Made by a program: the position numbers and the translations under genes. Positions 61,860 to 64,000 of a stretch of 64,000 nt of DNA are shown here, in pieces. Origin of the DNA: AR12 sp036265915 (GTDB lineage Bacteria > Methylomirabilota > Methylomirabilia > Rokubacteriales > CSP1-6). The first letter of the stretch is position 1; every line of letters starts with the position of its first letter. The notes beneath the pieces are model-generated. The model ran no database searches. It was given only the letters and a program-made list of their open reading frames with translations, and was not told the origin of the DNA. The DNA lies in NCBI GenBank assembly GCA_036265915.1, contig DATAOC010000005.1:1-64000 (forward strand), read 5' to 3'.

Positions 61860-62114
61860 ATGATCGAACGCCGCACGTTTCCTACCGATTTTCCGAACTG
61901 CGAGGTCACCGTCGTCACCGAGCAGCTCGCCGACTCCGCCTGGGCGACGGTGGCCACCATCCAGCACTCGCTCGACGGCGCCACTCGCACGATCGACCTG
62001 CCGGTGTCGTCTCGACGCTTCGAGAGCCAGGACGATGCCCGCGACTTCGGGCTTCGTCAGGCGAGCAGCTGGCTCGAGAGCAACATGCCACGCGAGGAGA
62101 AGAAGACGGCCTAG
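61860..62114 (+). CDS. Small soluble protein, unknown
   Basis: An 84-residue acidic protein (MIERRTFPTDFPNCEVTVVT start; SSWLESNMPREEKKTA end). GGGGAGG sits 7 bases before the ATG. The pattern of alternating strands followed by an amphipathic helix (DDARDFGLRQASSWLE) suggests a small alpha/beta domain. No family recognised. It is divergent from the sigma operon and its end overlaps the convergent peptidase gene by 4 bases. Confidence 0.68.
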   Translation: MIERRTFPTDFPNCEVTVVTEQLADSAWATVATIQHSLDGATRTIDLPVSSRRFESQDDARDFGLRQASSWLESNMPREEKKTA

Positions 62115-63286
62115 TCCAGCACGACGAGGCCGCGATTGGACCGGTTCATCGCCACCGCGCCGCCGACGGTGAGTAGCACGGTTTCCTTGACGTGGACGGC
62201 GCCCGCGCCCAGCTCATAGTGCGCGCTCTCCAGACACAGCACCGTCCCGCTCTCCAGCGCCGGCGTACCCGCCGTCAACCAGGGCGCTTCCGCGGGCTCC
62301 AGACCGATGCCGTGACCGAGCACGGCCTGGTGGGACGACGGCAATCCGGCGGTCCGGAGGGCGGCGAGTGAGGCTTCCACGGCCGTCCCGGCGGGAGCGC
62401 CGGGTCTGAGGGCGGCCAGCGCGGCGTCGATGCCGGCGTCGACGGCGTCGTAGCGCTGCTGCTGCCGCGGCGTCGGCTCGCCGAGCACGGCGGTGCGCGC
62501 GACGTCCGCGTAGTAGCCCTTGAACACGCAGCCGACGTCGATCCGCACGAGCTCGCCGATGCGCAGCGCGCCGTCCGCAGGTGGCGCGGCCGGCAGCGCG
62601 GCGCTCGGCCCGAATGCGATCGTGGTGCGCCAGGGACGAGCGGCCCGGCGTCCGAGCGCGTCTTCGTAGATCATCGCCGCCTCGCGCCCGGTCGTCCCGG
62701 CCTTCAGCTCGCCGAGGAGCTCGTGGATCGCCTCCTCGGCGATGCGCAGCGCCTGCTGCAGGCAGTCGATCTCGTACGGACCCTTCACGGCGCGCGCCTG
62801 CGCGAGCGCCTGCGACGCCGGGCGCAGTGCGTGCGCGGTGCCCAGCTGCTCGGCGATGGCGCGCGCCGCCGCCGCCGGCAGCGTCTCATCGTCGAGGCCC
62901 ACGATGGGGCCGGCGCCGACCCGACGCAGCACCCCGGCGACCGCGCGGGCGGGTGACTCGGCGGCCCCCGCGAGCAGCTCGGCCGCGCGTTTCGCCGTCG
63001 CGTCAGCACCCGGCGCGAGATCGGCGTGCAGCGCGCCGTAGCACGCGATCTCGGCGGCCGTGAGGTCGCCGGCGGCGGCCGCCGCCGGCGCGTCGACGGC
63101 CGGGACCACCAGGGCGGTGCGGCCGGCGGCGTAGACGGCGAAGACCTGCGTCTCCGGATAGAGCTGCCGCGTGACGCTGTGAAACCCGGTGAGATACGCG
63201 ACGTTGGCGGCGGACGTCGCCACGAGCGCGTCGGCGCCCGCGCGCGCGAGCGCTCCGTCGAGGCGTTCCGTCTGGTGCGGATACAT
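62111..63286 (-). CDS. M24 family Xaa-Pro-type metallopeptidase
   Basis: A 391-residue pita-bread-fold protein. An N-terminal creatinase-like domain (about 1-150) precedes the catalytic domain: Asp pair in RIDVGCVFKGYYADVARTAV (about 258-270), His in LGHGIGLEPAEAPWL, Glu in VLCLESAHYELGAG and final Glu in HVKETVLLT. All five metal ligands are in place, so it may be an aminopeptidase P/prolidase or related ligase-like hydrolase. TGATG overlap with the upstream SDR gene. Confidence 0.9.
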   Translation of the reverse strand: MYPHQTERLDGALARAGADALVATSAANVAYLTGFHSVTRQLYPETQVFAVYAAGRTALVVPAVDAPAAAAAGDLTAAEIACYGALHADLAPGADATAKRAAELLAGAAESPARAVAGVLRRVGAGPIVGLDDETLPAAAARAIAEQLGTAHALRPASQALAQARAVKGPYEIDCLQQALRIAEEAIHELLGELKAGTTGREAAMIYEDALGRRAARPWRTTIAFGPSAALPAAPPADGALRIGELVRIDVGCVFKGYYADVARTAVLGEPTPRQQQRYDAVDAGIDAALAALRPGAPAGTAVEASLAALRTAGLPSSHQAVLGHGIGLEPAEAPWLTAGTPALESGTVLCLESAHYELGAGAVHVKETVLLTVGGAVAMNRSNRGLVVLD

Positions 63287-63978
63287 CAGATCGCGAGCAG
63301 CGTGCCGCTGACGTGGCCGGACGACTCGGCGGCGAGGAACGCGATGGCGCCCGCCACGTCATCGACCGGAACCCACGTCTTCGGGTCGACGCTCGGCATG
63401 GCCGCGCGATTCGCCGGGGTATCCATGGTGCTCGGCAGCACCGCGTTCACCGTCACGCCGCGATCGCGCGTCTCGGCGGCCAGCGCCTGCACGAACGCGA
63501 CGACGCCGGCCTTGGCGACGGTGTAGGCGATGAAGCCGCCTGTCGGCGGGACGACCGCGCGGGAGGCGACGGCGATGATCCGGCCGGCGCCCACCGTCAG
63601 CATGTGCGGCAGCGCCGCGCGCGCGACGACGTAGGCGGAGGTCAGGTTCAGCGTCAGCATCTTGTCCCACAGCGCCCGGTCGGTCTGGACCAGCTCGCCC
63701 ATCGCGAAGCCGCCGACGGCGCTCACGAGGACGTCGAGCCGCCGGTGACGCGCCACGAGTCCGTCGACGAGCCGCGCGATCGCGGCGTCGTCGAGGACGT
63801 CGCAGCGCTCGAGGACGAGCCGGCCGGCCGCCTCGGCGCCGACCGAGCGGGCCAGCCGGTCGCGCTCCTGCTCCACGACCCACGGGACGCAGACGGTGGC
63901 GCCCTCGTCGAGGAATCGCCGCGTGATGGCCTGCCCGAGCGCGCCGCTGCCGCCGGTGACCACGACCACGCGCGCCAC
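63286..63978 (-). CDS. Short-chain dehydrogenase/reductase
   Basis: A 230-residue classical SDR. TGGSGALGQAI (about 8-18) is the cofactor Rossmann motif; CDVLDD holds the adenine Asp; SAVGGF replaces the NNAG motif; the catalytic Ser lies in IAVASRAV and the Tyr/Lys pair in YTVAKAG (about 152-156). The C-terminus is short. Cofactor preference is unclear since the acidic residue after strand 2 is replaced by PWVVEQERD. GTG start at 63978, preceded by GGAG. Substrate unknown; coupled to the M24 gene. Confidence 0.9.
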   Translation of the reverse strand: MARVVVVTGGSGALGQAITRRFLDEGATVCVPWVVEQERDRLARSVGAEAAGRLVLERCDVLDDAAIARLVDGLVARHRRLDVLVSAVGGFAMGELVQTDRALWDKMLTLNLTSAYVVARAALPHMLTVGAGRIIAVASRAVVPPTGGFIAYTVAKAGVVAFVQALAAETRDRGVTVNAVLPSTMDTPANRAAMPSVDPKTWVPVDDVAGAIAFLAAESSGHVSGTLLAI

Positions 63979-63981
63979 GCG

Positions 63982-64000
63982 CTACTCCGCCGCCGCCGGG
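63982..64000 (-). CDS. Possible C-terminus of an upstream gene cut by the window edge
   Basis: On the minus strand the frame P-A-A-A-E ends in TAG at 63982-63984, 4 bases before the SDR start. This spacing fits the operon style here, but only five codons are visible. Confidence 0.25.

Overview
The window is high-GC, gene-dense bacterial chromosomal DNA with short intergenic gaps and very many 4-base start/stop overlaps (ATGA, GTGA, TGATG). I see no rRNA, tRNA, transposase, integrase, phage gene or CRISPR array. Gene content is that of an aerobic, free-living, diderm heterotroph: a branched-chain amino-acid type ABC importer with a Tat-exported binding protein, a Wza/Wzc-type exopolysaccharide export pair, aa3-type cytochrome oxidase, a bd-like oxidase with c-type cytochromes, and fusions carrying the 'PCP reductase' domain. 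I infer a soil or subsurface lineage of the Rokubacteria/Methylomirabilota kind. That placement rests on gene content, not on a marker gene.

Layout. 27-9209: aldo/keto reductase, a phosphodiesterase-like protein, a YnfA membrane protein, a giant AsmA-like DUF748 protein (minus strand), a tiny basic protein, and a benzoate-CoA-ligase-like / thioesterase / RidA operon. 9222-16259 (minus strand): a tightly coupled seven-gene operon running HprK-like kinase > PqqD-domain protein with a Tat-like helix and Cys-rich tail > nucleotidyltransferase > small HTH protein > degenerate HD-GYP protein > outer-membrane export lipoprotein > BY-kinase/chain-length protein with an extra SPOR-like end. This is my main candidate for an undescribed system. 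16575-22872: class III extradiol dioxygenase, then LivK-H-M-G-F and a metallo-beta-lactamase-fold hydrolase. 22952-26600: secreted metallopeptidase, a small orphan, and a divergent PuuD-like amidotransferase / gamma-glutamyltransferase pair. 26658-33811 (minus strand): proteostasis block ClpB, DnaJ, HtrA and FtsH.

33986-52269 (plus strand): a respiratory supercluster of about 20 co-directional genes. It has a bd-like quinol oxidase subunit with three c-type cytochrome proteins, a cupredoxin-like protein, aa3 oxidase subunits II and I, heme A synthase, heme O synthase, two different subunit III proteins, subunit IV, two mini membrane proteins, DUF983 and a second cupredoxin-like protein. It continues into a USP-rubredoxin-PCP_red fusion, a radical SAM-SPASM-PCP_red fusion, a membrane protein, a Cys-less Mrp ATPase and a Nudix hydrolase. 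The order suggests that heme, copper and tetrapyrrole handling genes are expressed with the oxidases they serve.

52256-64000: secreted proteins of unknown role, PAC2, M23 peptidase, a histone-H1-like basic protein, a squalene/phytoene synthase, an orphan RecB-like nuclease, a large alpha/beta hydrolase, an ECF sigma / anti-sigma operon ending in a secreted DUF3106 protein with eight exact 18-residue repeats, a M24 peptidase and an SDR at the right edge.

Several gene starts have a -10-like hexamer only 6-8 bases upstream of the ATG, which suggests leaderless transcripts. Intergenic GC-rich hairpins without a U-tract recur as probable terminators.
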